A stretch of 64,000 nucleotides of DNA, from contig NC_134525.1 in NCBI RefSeq assembly GCF_027942865.1, positions 247,501 to 311,500 on the forward strand, written 5' to 3'. A program made the position numbers and the translations under genes. Below are positions 1 through 12,500 of the stretch, piece by piece. Positions within the stretch are counted from its first letter, which is position 1. Each line of letters starts with the position of its first letter. The DNA comes from Odontesthes bonariensis. Lineage: Eukaryota > Chordata > Actinopteri > Atheriniformes > Atherinopsidae. The notes under the pieces are model-generated. The model was given only the letters and a program-made list of their open reading frames with translations, did not search any database and was not told the origin of the DNA.

Positions 1-34
<34 letters not shown>
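1..34. repeat. (TG)n microsatellite
   Basis: Uninterrupted TG dinucleotides from the first base; the array may extend left of the window. It lies in a ptprm intron. Confidence 0.9.
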
Positions 35-38
<4 letters not shown>

Positions 39-193
39 TGCTTTAAAACACTTGAGGACAGGAATAGATTAGCATGAGCTAATTAGCTTGTAAAAACACA
101 GACAGTCAACAGTGATTAAAAATATCTGTGTGCATGTGTTTGTACGTGCGCTTCATCCTAATTAATCACCCTTCTCCTGCACATGTGCGTCAG

Positions 194-291
194 GTCCGAT
201 GCAGGAAACCGTGTACGACTTCTGGAGGATGGTGTGGCAGGAGAACACCGCCGCCATCGTCATGGTAACCAACCTGGTGGAGGTGGGCCGG
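194..291 (+). CDS. ptprm: ptprm exon: D1 segment [13 protein letters not shown]...GR
   Basis: Acceptor CAG ends at 193 and donor GTGAGT starts at 292. The 98 bp begin with two bases completing a Gly codon, then 32 codons. It encodes the DFWRMVW helix region of D1 and ends after VEVGR, in phase 0. Confidence 0.92.
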
Positions 292-3200
292 GTGAGTGGT
301 TGTTGTTCCCGCCTGATGACGGCTGGGACTCCAGCTCCCAGAGAGGCTCAGTGTCACAGCTGCAGTTTCATTTTTCTGAGAGTTTAACGTCCGATGATGA
401 TCAGTGATGGAGGAGACAAACCAAGGAATGAAAACAGCTTCATTCTGTCAACATTTAGCCTTTAAAACTGGATCTTTAGGCACTTTGTTCCCAGCAGCCT
501 GTCACAGAGACACATCATTTGTTCCCATTTCTTTAGCTGCATCTCTGAAAAACAGCAAAAGGTACAGATTAGTGAAAAAAAAGCCAAAAATGAGCAACAA
601 ATCAATTATTTTTACAAGAAAAAAAGGTTAAATTAAAAATGATAATAAAATTCATTTACAGATTAGTGGGAAAAAAAACAACAAAAAAATTATTTTTAAG
701 GGATTTTAAGGGTTAAGGGATCCAAACTGTAGCTGACCGACCCTAAAAGTTTAGTTTCAGGCCTTCTGATGGTTACCTGCAGCTCTCTGAAGCTCGGCCT
801 GAATCTGACTGATAAAACACGACTCTGTTTCCTCCTGAAAATGGAGGATTTAACCTCAAATCAAACACACGCACCTGCAGGCCAGCTGGTCCCAGCTCTC
901 ATTACCCACGATGCACCTGGGGACCGGGCGACCCGCAGAGGGGCATTCTGGGATAGATTCTGGGCTAGATCCGGCTGATTATCTGCCTCAGTCTTTCCCC
1001 GTCACACACACACACGCACACGTGCGCACACAGGAGCCTGATTGGTCCTGTCAGCCCTCCCTCTGCTCACCTCTTCGGTTGCCGTGGCGACAGTGTGATT
1101 AGCTCCGCTGTTAATTGGCTGTTAATGATGAGGGGAGGGGGCGGAGCCTCTAATGAGGTTTTAATATCAGCTGATTTTTCTCTTTGTGTTTAATTAATTT
1201 ATTTCTGCACATTTAATGTGAATAAACAGCAGGTTTACCATCTTTGTGAGGACACGGGGATGTTAACCTGTGTGTGTGTGTGTGTGCGTGCACGTGCAGG
1301 TGAAGTGCTGTAAGTACTGGCCCGACGACACGGAGATCTACGGCGACATGAAGGTGACGCTGATCGAGACGCAGCTGCTGTCAGAGTACGTGATCCGGAC
1401 CTTCGCTGTGGAGAAGGTAAGCCTGGGAACAGGAAGGTCAGGTGTGACCCAGTTACAGATAAAGTTTGTTCACCTGTCCCTAGGTTAGGGTTAACCCCTC
1501 CTACCCTGTCCCTAGGGTTAGGGTTAACCCCTCCACCCTGTCCCTAGGTTAGGGTTAACCCCTCCTAACCTGTCCCTAGGGTTAGGGTTAACCCCTCCTA
1601 CCCTGTCCCTAGGTTAGGGTTAACCCCTCCTAACCTGTCCCTAGGGTTAGGGTTAACCCCTCCTAACCTGTCCCTAGGTTAGGGTTAACCCCTCCAACCC
1701 TACCCTGTCCATAAGTTTGTTCACCTGTCCCTAGGGTTAGAGTTAACCCCTCCTAACCTGTCCCTAGGGTTAGGGTTAACCCCTCCTAACCTGTCCCTAG
1801 GTTAGGGTTAACCCCTCCAACCCTACCCTGTCTATAAGTTTGTTCACCTGTCCCTAGGGTTACGGTTAACCCCTCCTACCCTACCCTGTCCATAAGTTTA
1901 TTCACCTGTCCCTAGGGTTAGGGTTAACCCCTCCTACCCTACCCTGTCCATGAGTTTGTTCACCTGTCCCTAGGTTAGAGTTAACCCCTCCTACCCTACC
2001 CTGTCCCTAGGGTTAGAGTTAACCCCTCCTACCCTGTCCTTAGGGTTAGAGTTAACCCCTCCTACCCTACCCTGTCCATGAGTTTGTTCACCTGTCCCTA
2101 GGTTAGGGTTAACCCCTCCTACCCTACCCTACCCTGTCCCTAGGGTTAGAGTTAACCCCTCCTACCCTGTCCCTAGGGTTAGGGTTAACCCCTCCTACCC
2201 TACCCTGTCCATGAGTTTGTTCACCTGTCCCTAGGTTAGGGTTAACCCCTCCTACCCTACCCTGTCCATGAGTTTGTTCACCTGTCCCTAGGTTAGAGTT
2301 AACCCCTCCTACCCTGTCCCTAGGGTTAGGGTTAACCCCAACTACCCTACCCTGTCCATGAGTTTGTTCACCTGTCCCTAGGTTAGGGTTAACCCCTCCT
2401 ACCCTACCCTGTCCCTAGGTTAGGGTTAACCCCTCCTACCCTACCCTGTCCCTAGGGTTAGGGTTAACCCCTCCTACCCTACCCTGTCCCTAGAGTTAGG
2501 GTTAACCCCTCCTACCCTACCCTGTCCTTAGGGTTAGAGTTAACCCCTCCTACCCTGTCCCTAGGGTTAGGGTTAACCTGTTTCACTGTCAAACACCTAA
2601 AGCTTGTCAGATCGGGGGTCTGCAGCTCTTATTGATCGGTGACTGTCCTCCTGTTTCAGAGGGGCGTGGCCGAGATCCGGGAGATCCGCCAGTTTCATTT
2701 CACCGGGTGGCCCGACCACGGCGTCCCGCTCCACGCCACCGGCCTGCTGGGTTTCATCCGCCGCGTCAAGGCCAAGACTCCGCCCACCGCCGGCCCCACC
2801 GTGATCCACTGCAGGTCAGTTCCTGATCAGCTTATTGATCGCCGCTGTTAGATCTGCTGCCTTTACCCATGAGCATAACGTCTGTGTGTGTCAGCGCGGG
2901 GGCGGGGCGCACTGGCTGCTTCATCGTGATCGACATCATGCTGGACATGGCGGAGAGAGAGGGCGTGGTGGACATCTACAACTGCGTCCGAGAGCTGAGG
3001 GCACGAAGGGTCAACATGGTGCAGACCGAGGTGAGAGTCCGGTTTATACTGCGGGGCGGCCATGACACTCCGTGGTGTCATGGTCCCTGAGGGTCCATCA
3101 GGGTCCATCAGGGGTACATCAGGGTCCATCAGGGTCCATCAGGGGTCCATCAGGGTCCATCAGGGGTCCATCAGGGGTACATCAGGGTCCATCAGGGTCC

Positions 3201-6114
3201 ATCAGGGTCCATCAGGGGTCCATCAGGGTCCATCAGGGGTCCATCAGGGTCCATCAGGGGTCCATCAGGGGTACATCAGGGTCCATCAGGGTCCATCAGG
3301 GTCCATCAGGGTCCATCAGGGGTCCATCAGGGTCCATCAGGGGTCCATCAGGGGTACATCAGGGTCCATCAGGGTCCATCAGGGTCCATCAGGGTCCATC
3401 AGGGTCCATCAGGGGTCCATCAGGGGTACATCAGGGTCCATCAGGGTCCATCAGGGTCCATCAGGGGTCCATCAGGGTCCATCAGGGGTCCATCAGGGTC
3501 CATCAGGGGTCCATCAGGGGTACATCAGGGTCCATCAGGGTCCATCAGGGTCCATCAGGGGTCCATCAGGGTCCATCAGGGGTCCATCAGGGGTACATCA
3601 GGGTCCATCAGGGTCCATCAGGGTCCATCAGGGTCCATCAGGGGTCCATCAGGGTCCATCAGGGGTCCATCAGGGTCCATCAGGGGTCCATCAGGGTCCA
3701 TCAGGGCTCAATCAGGGTCCATCAGGGTCCATCAGGGTCCATCAGGGTCAGTCAGGGTCCATCAGGGGTCCATCAGGGTCCATCAGGGTCAGTCAGGGTC
3801 CATCAGGGGTCCATCAGGGTCCATCAGGGGTCCATCAGGGTCCATCAGGGCTCAATCAGGGTCCATCAGGGGTCCATCAGGGGTCCATCAGGGGTCCATC
3901 AGGGTCCATCAGGGGTCCATCAGGGGTCCATCAGGGTCCATCAGGGGTCCATCAGGGTCCATCAGGGTCCATCAGGGCTCAATCAGGGTCCATCAGGGTC
4001 CATCAGGGGTCCATCAGGGCTCAATCAGGGTCCATCGGGGGTCCATCAGGGTCCATCAGGGCTCAATCAGGGTCCATCAGGGGTCCATCAGGGTCCATCA
4101 GGGCTCAATCAGGGTCCATCAGGGTCCATCAGGGGTCCATCAGGGTCCATCAGGGCTCAATCAGGGTCCATCAGGGGTCCATCAGGGGTCCATCAGGGGT
4201 CCATCAGGGTCCATCAGGGGTCCATCAGGGGTCCATCAGGGTCCATCAGGGGTCCATCAGGGTCCATCAGGGGTCCATCAGGGGTCCATCAGGGCTCAAT
4301 CAGGGTCCATCAGGGGTCCATCAGGGGTCCATCAGGGTCCATCAGGGTCCATCAGGGGTCCATCAGGGCTCAATCAGGGTCCATCAGGGGTCCATCAGGG
4401 GTCCATCAGGGGTCCATCAGGGTCCATCAGGGTCCATCAGGGGTCCATCAGGGTCCATCAGGGTCCATCAGGGGTCCATCAGGGGTCCATCAGGGGTCCA
4501 TCAGGGCTCAATCAGGGTCCATCAGGGGTCCATCAGGGGTCCATCAGGGTCCATCAGGGGTCCATCAGGGCTCAATCAGGGTCCATCAGGGGTCCATCAG
4601 GGGTCCATCAGGGTCCATCAGGGGTCCATCAGGGGTCCATCAGGGGTCCATCAGGGGTCCATCAGGGTCCATCAGGGGTCCATCAGGGGTCCATCAGGGC
4701 TCAATCAGGGTCCATCAGGGGTCCATCAGGGGTCCATCAGGGGTCCATCAGGGCTCAATCAGGGTCCATCAGGGGTCCATCAGGGGTCCATCAGGGGTCC
4801 ATCAGGGTCCATCAGGGGTCCATCAGGGTTCAATCAGGGTCCATCAGGGGTCCATCAGGGTCCATCAGGGGTCCATCAGGGGTCCATCAGGGGTCCATCA
4901 GGGTCCATCAGGGTCCATCAGGGGTCCATCAGGGGTCCATCAGGGCTCAATCAGGGTCCATCAGGGGTCCATCAGGGGTCCATCAGGGGTCCATCAGGGG
5001 TCCATCAGGGCTCAATCAGGGTCCATCAGGGGTCCATCAGGGGTCCATCAGGGGTCCATCAGGGGTCCATCAGGGTCCATCAGGGGTCCATCAGGGCTCA
5101 ATCAGGGTCCATCAGGGGTCCATCAGGGTCCAGTCACTGACCCGCCTCTCTGACCACAGGAGCAGTACGTCTTCATCCACGACGCCATCTTGGAGGCGTG
5201 TCTCTGTGGCGACACGGCAATTCCAGCCAATCAGCTGCGCTCGGTTTACTACGAGATGAACCGATTGGATCCCCAGACCAACTCCTGTCAGATCAAAGAA
5301 GAGTTCAGGGTGACGTATTGATCCACATCTATGCTCACCTGTGCTCACCTGTACGTGAACATGTACCCAAAGCAGGGATTCTGTCGGTTGTGACGCCTGT
5401 GCATCTCCGTGTGTGCGCTCAGACCCTGAACATGGTCACGCCCACCCTGCGCGTGGAGGACTGCAGCATCGCGCTGTTGCCTAGAAACCACGAGAAGAAC
5501 CGCTGCATGGACGTCCTGCCTCCGGACCGCTGCCTGCCGTTCCTCATCACCATCGACGGCGAGAGCTCCAACTACATCAACGCCGCGCTCATGGACGTAC
5601 GTAACACTCACACACACACACACACTCTGGAGCTTTCAGGCGTGTCACATGACCTTCATCTTATGTCAGAGGCAGAATTACGACTTCAAACTCAAACCTT
5701 TTCTGTCGTAAACAACTCTGTTTCCATGGCAACCAGCCTCTCACCTGACTGCTGACTGTGTGTGATTAACCCGTTTACCTGTTTAACCCCATTTCCTGTC
5801 GTCTGAACGACCATATATGGTGTGTGTCGCCTGCGCAGAGCTACAAGCAGCCGTCGGCGTTCATCGTTACCCAGCATCCTTTGCCCAACACGGTGAAGGA
5901 CTTCTGGCGCCTGGTCCTCGACTACCACTGCACCTCCATCGTCATGCTGAACGACGTGGACCCTGCACAGGTAAACACACACACACAGGTAAACACACAC
6001 ACACACACACACACACAGGTAAACACACACACACACACAAACACACACAGGTAAACACACAAACACACACAGGTAAACACACACAGGTAAACACACACAC
6101 ACACACACACAGGT

Positions 6115-6158
<44 letters not shown>

Positions 6159-6498
6159 AAACACACACACACACACACACACAGGTAAACACACACACAC
6201 ACACAAACACACACAGGTAAACACACAAACACACACAGGTAAACACACACAGGTAAACACACACACACACACACACAGGTAAACACACACACACACACAC
6301 ACACAAACACACACAGGTAAACACACACAAACACACACAGGTAAACACACACACACACACACAGGTAAACACACACACACACAGGTAAACACACAAACAC
6401 ACACAGGTAAACACACACACACACACACACACACAGGTAAACACACAAACACACACAGGTAAACACACACAGGTAAACACACACACACACACAGGTAA

Positions 6499-6530
<32 letters not shown>

Positions 6531-9500
6531 ACAGGTAAACACACACACACACACACAAACACACACAGGTAAACACACACACACACACACACACACAGGT
6601 AAACACACACACACACAGGTAAACACACAAACACACACAGGTAAACACACACACACACACACAGGTAAACACACACACACACAGGTAAACACACAAACAC
6701 ACACAGGTAAACACACACAGGTAAACACACACAGGTAAACACACACACACACACACACACAGGTAAACACACACACACACAGGTAAACACACACAGGTAA
6801 ACATACACAGGTAAACACACACAGGTAAACATACACACACACACACAAACACACACAGGTAAACACACACAGGTAAACACTCACACACACACACAGGTAA
6901 ACACACACTGTCAGGGTGGGGTGGTGAGGAAGGACACGGATGCGGACTCCAAAAGATGTTAAGTAAAAACTGAGATTTATTATTCAAAAACAAAACGTGG
7001 TTAACAAAAACATGACGATGGAAAAACAAAAGAAACAACTAGGCATGGAATGGAATAAATACTTAACTTGAGCAAGAAGGCATAGCGAGGCATGAGGGGT
7101 GCAGACGGAGTAGGATCTGACAAAAGGACAGGGGAGAGTGAATGAGTGCAGCTGATGGGGAAAACAGCTGAAGTGAGTGAAGCTAATGAACAAGCATGGG
7201 AAGTGAGGGAAAAAACAATGGCAAGACTAAAAACAAGAACTCAAAACCAAGACATGACCTAAAACATAAAACGTCCCGTGGGCATGACACACACACACAC
7301 TCTTTCTCTCTGTGTGTCACTCTTTCTGTGTGTCACTCTTTCTGTGTCTCACTCTTTCTCTCTCTGTGTCTCACTCTTTTCTCTGTGTGTCACTCTTTCT
7401 CTCTCTGTGTCTCACTCTTTCTCTCTCTGTGTCTCACTCTTTTCTCTGTGTGTCACTCTTTCTCTCTCTGTGTCTCACTCTTTCTCTCTCTGTGTCTCAC
7501 TCTTTTCTCTGTGTGTCACTCTTTCTCTCTGTGTGTCACTCTTTCTGTGTCTCACTCTTTTCTCTCTGTGTGGCTCACTCTTTTCTCTCTGTGTCTCACT
7601 CTTTTCTCTCTGTGTCTCACTCTTTCTCTCTGTGTCTCACTCTTTTCTCTGTGTGTCTCACTCTTTCTCTCTCTGTGTCTCACTCTTTTCTCTCTGTGTC
7701 TCACTCTTTTCTCTCTCTGTGTCGCACTCTTTTCTCTCTATGTCTCACTCTTTTCCCTCTGTCTCACTCTCTCTCTTCTGTGTCTCACTATTTTCTCTCT
7801 GTGTGGCTCACTCTTTTCTCTCTGTGTCTCACTCTTTTCTCTCTGTGTCTCACTCTTTTCTCTCTGTGTGTCTCACTCTTTCTCTCTGTGTCTCACTCTT
7901 TTCTCTGTGTGTCTCACTCTTTCTCTCTGTGTGTCTCACTCTTTTCTCTCTCTGTCTCACTCTTTTCTCTCTGTGTCTCACTCTTTCTCTCTGTGTGTCT
8001 CACTCTTTTCTCTCTGTGTCTCACTCTTTCTCTCTGTGTGTCTCACTCTTTTCTCTCTGTGTGTCTCACTCTTTTCTCTGTGTCTCACTCTTTTCTCTGT
8101 GTGTCTCACTCTTTTCTCTGTGTGTCTCACTCTTTCTCTCTGTGTGTCTCACTCTTTTCTCTCTGTGTGTCTCACTCTTTTCTGTGTGTCTAACTCTTTT
8201 CTCTCTGTGTCTCACTCTTTCTCTCTGTGTGTCTCACTCTTTTCTCTCTGTGTGTCTCACTCTTTTCTCTGTGTCTCACTCTTTTCTCTGTGTGTCTCAC
8301 TCTTTTCTCTCTGTGTCTCACTCTTTTCTCTGTGTGTCTCACTCTTTTCTCTGTGTGTCTCACTCTTTTCTCTCTGTGTCTCACTCTTTTCTCTGTGTGT
8401 CTCACTCTTTTCTATCTGTGTCTCACTCTTTCTCTCTGTGTGTCTCACTCTTTTCTCTCTGTGTGTCTCACTCTTTTCTCTCTCTGTCTCACTCTTTTCT
8501 CTCTGTGTCTCACTCTTTTCTCTCTTTGTGTCTCACTCTTTTCTCTCTTTGTGTCTCACTCTTTTCTCTCTCTGTCTCACTCTTTTCTCTCTGTGTCTCA
8601 CTCTTTTCTCTCTTTGTGTCTCACTCTTTTCTCTCTGTGTCTCACTCTTTCTCTCTGTGTGTCTCACTCTTTTCTCTGTGTGTCTCACTCTTTCTCTCTC
8701 TGTGTCTCACTCTTTCTCTGTGTCTCACTCTCAGCTCTGTCCTCAGTACTGGCCTGAGAACGGCCTCCATCGCCTCGGCTCCCTGCAGGTGGAGTTCGTC
8801 TCCGCAGATCTGGAAGAGGACGTCATCAGTCGCATCTTCAGGATCTACAACACGGCCAGGGTGCGTTTCTTTTTCACACCTTCCTGCGAGACAATTTCTT
8901 CAAAGGCGTCCTTACTGACGACAGAAGTTTCGTCATTTACCGCATCGTTTTTACACTAAGAACTCCGATAGTTTCCACAGAGACTGATTTATTATGCTGT
9001 TTAGATGCAGAACATCGCGTTTAGATGAGGTTTATGTATGTGGGGCCATAGATATGGATAGAAGGGCTAGATGTCTCGTCCGCGTTGCTGGGCAACGGAG
9101 TGGAACGTCCGCAGATGGCGGCCATCTTACCACAGGCAGCTCTCTCATTGTGTTGATGGTGAAACATTCAAACATTCAAGACATAACTTGCTTAATTCTC
9201 AAACGTTTAGGTTATTATAAACATCAAAGTAGTAAGCTAATTATCACACTACAGACGAAGTCCATATTTATTTTTTAAAATAAAAACGTCAATATTTCAC
9301 GTTTATTTGCCCCATGACTCAACTTTATTTACCCCTTGGGATGACTCCCTCAGGGAAATTCAAGTCCCCAGTAGCTCCAAACACACACACTTAGGATCTC
9401 TATAAATCTAAAATACAGTATAATATAGAACAATTAATATAATATAGCATTAAAATATAATTAATATAGAATAATCTAAAACAAAGTGTAAAAAAGAATA

Positions 9501-12500
9501 TAGGCCATACAAGATATACAAAGTAAAGAGAGTTAAATAAAATAAGTTATAGCACTATGGTTGAGTTATTGCCCATATTGCACTACACTTGTGTTAATTA
9601 CACATTGTATGCACACAGTCTGACCATAAATAGATAAGATATTGCACAGTAGTGACGGGAATTATTGCACAGATGACCGGATAAATAAAATATCGCACAG
9701 GGTCTTTTAGTATGGAAAGTACTGAATGCGGGCTTTGAGTATTCCTCTGTCCGTGACCCCCCTGCCCCCATAGATATGTATAGAATGCCATTTCTACATA
9801 TCTATGGGGCACAGCTGCTTTGTGTAACCTGACTGAGGATCAGAACTTAGTTTGGAAAATGTTCTGACTCTTCGTTGACGCTCTTTGTTAGTCAGACTGA
9901 TGATTATCAGCAGACTGAATCCTCTTCTTGCACCTCGGGTTTGTTTGATTTCCTCCACCTTTACGCCTCCAGGTGTTCGGGGTCTGTTTGCTTCCCGTGT
10001 GATGAAGTTCAGCCGCGCTGCTGTTTGATCCAAACTCACCGAATTTAGATCAGAGTGTGTTTGATTTGAACCTCCTCGCCTCCCTGTCGTGCTGAGGTTA
10101 CATCTCTCAGTGTTTGATACGTTCATTTCCTCCGCGCGCCTCACCAAATATCAGCCGCGTTTGATCCAAAATGCCGTCTCCACCCGCCTCGGCGCGGCAG
10201 GTGGGATTGAACCCTGAGTGCGTTTGATTTCCCGCCCCTCTGCTCCCTGTCTGCTGGTATCTGGATGTTTTCCCCTGGATGTTTCCCCACCCTGCTGACG
10301 TTTCCCCCCGTGTCCCCCAGCCTCAGGACGGGTACCGCATGGTGCAGCAGTTCCAGTTCCTCGGCTGGCCCATGTACCGCGACACGCCCGTCTCCAAGCG
10401 CTCCTTCCTGAAGCTCGTGCACCAGGTGGACAAATGGCAGGAGGAGTATGACGGCGGCGAGGGCCGCACCGTGGTGCACTGCCTGTAAGTACACAGTAGT
10501 ACTCAGTACTGTAAGTACACAGTAGTACTCAGTACTGTAGTACTGAGTACTACACACTCAGAGTACTGCACACTCAGAGTACTGCACACTCAGAGTACTG
10601 CACACTCAGAGTACTACACACTCAGAGTACTACACACTCAGAGTACTGCACACTCAGAGTACTGCACACTCAGAGTACTGCACACTCAGAGTACTACACA
10701 CTCAGAGTACTGCACACTCAGAGTACTACACACTCAGAGTACTGCACACTCAGAGTACTGCACACTCAGAGTACTGCACACTCAGAGTACTACACACTCA
10801 GAGTACTGCACACTCAGAGTACTGCACACTCAGAGTACTGCACACTCAGAGTACTGCTGAGGTAAAATACTCAGCCACACCGCTGCAGCTTATCTGACTC
10901 ACTGAGGGTCTTCAGTGGGGTTTTGTCTCCACCTGGTGGAAGAACACGGACCTGTTTCCTCATAACTTCTTCATTCTACAGATGTAACATATGAACTAAG
11001 GCCTTTTGCATTAGTGCACATGACAATAAATCTGATACTCGTGGCCAAACGTTTCATCCACACAACTGAATGCAGGAAAATTAAACCTCATCTCTCTGTT
11101 TAAACAGAACATTTAAGAAGTCTGAAAGGGAAATAAAAACCTGTGAAGTATTTAAGTGAAACTGTTTTTACTTTGCTTTTACTCTCCTGGATTTATGCTC
11201 GATTTATATGTTGTTAAGTTTCTGATTGTTTCAGCATTTTTTATTCAGAATATTTTAAACCTGTTCGGTTAAACAGAATGTTAATGGTTTGTGTCCTCTC
11301 CTCCCTCTTCTTCTCTTCCCGTAGAAACGGCGGCGGTCGCAGCGGCGTGTTCTGCAGCATCAGCATCGTGTGTGAGATGCTGCGGCAGCAGCGCTGCGTC
11401 GATGTTTTTCACGCCGTGAAGACGCTCAGAAACAACAAACCAAACATGGTGGACCTGCTGGTAAATACACTTTCTGTTTAATTCACCCACTAACAGCTGG
11501 TTAGAAGCCTGTAGTGTTACTTTATCAAATATAAGGATTTACTGTCTTAATAAATCTTATTTAACTTCGTATGTAGGGCACCACCTTCAAAGAAGGAAAA
11601 CACACAGAATTTAGAATCAGTCTCATATGGATGATACGATGATTATGAGTCTCAAAATTCAGATGAATATCTGTAAAGTTATGACATGAATAGCGAACCA
11701 AACAATGTTAATTTCCTGTGTTAACCATGGAGTACAAAAAGATACAGAAGGGACATTACTGCATTTAACTGTCCAGTTTACTGACTCCGTGTGGATGTAA
11801 CTATACAACCCTACAGACCACTAGGGGGCAGTGTGGTTTCATAGGCGGGTTGGTCACTTTTCCAACAGGATCATTTCTTCGTCACGCTTTAGTCCCAATC
11901 ATGGAAATCGTCTTTAGATGCATCTCGTGACTTCGCTGAGAACCTGAAAGAACTCGTACAAAGATATCAAACACATTTAACACAGTTTTAAGATTCGGCT
12001 GAAAGTGAATCTAAGTAAAGTCATTTCCACTTTTATTTAGTTATCTGGTTCTCTTATCTGGGGGGAATGAGGGTAAAATGCCAACTATGATTTATTGGTC
12101 CAGATAAGATGGGGAATGGGTTAGTCTCCCATTTCTCCAAAAAGGGTTCTTGGTTTGTTCAGTTGAAGTTGGCAATGCATCCCTCAAGTTTATGGCAAAT
12201 GTTGCTAAATCCACTTCCAGAAGCTTTCATAGGCCGAAGGTGGTTGTAAATTAGGTGATTTCAGTCCCTTAACTTTGTGTAGACTTCCACATCTGGTCCT
12301 TAACTAGAAAAAACACCCCCCACAGGAATGCTTGTATCCTCCAAAGGTTTTAAGGTGTATTAATTCCACACTGGAGCGTGCTACAGCTGAATACGTGTAG
12401 CTTGTTCCTGATATTCTGAGCTGAGGCCAGCTTCATGCTAACATGTTCCAGGTGATCCTGAACCTAACCAGTTTAACTGTAGTGATCCTACTTTGTTATT

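Noticed and set aside
1471..2578. A chromosome-end fusion or interstitial telomere
   Set aside because: TTAGGG occurs only as one or two copies per unit, mixed with non-telomeric sequence, and the array lies neatly inside an intron.
3062..5153. Two overlapping open frames of almost 700 codons rich in GPSG and VHQG, looking like a collagen-like or silk-like protein
   Set aside because: They are translations of a 10/11-bp tandem repeat without stop codons, inside a ptprm intron whose flanking exons join in phase.
5692..7038. Long minus-strand frames of Cys/Val/Leu (CVCVFTCVC)
   Set aside because: A (CA)n array read on the other strand; stop-free by composition.
7196..8959. 587-codon frame of SFSLCVSL type
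   Set aside because: Pyrimidine minisatellite; it overlaps the real ptprm exon at 8735-8860 in its tail only.
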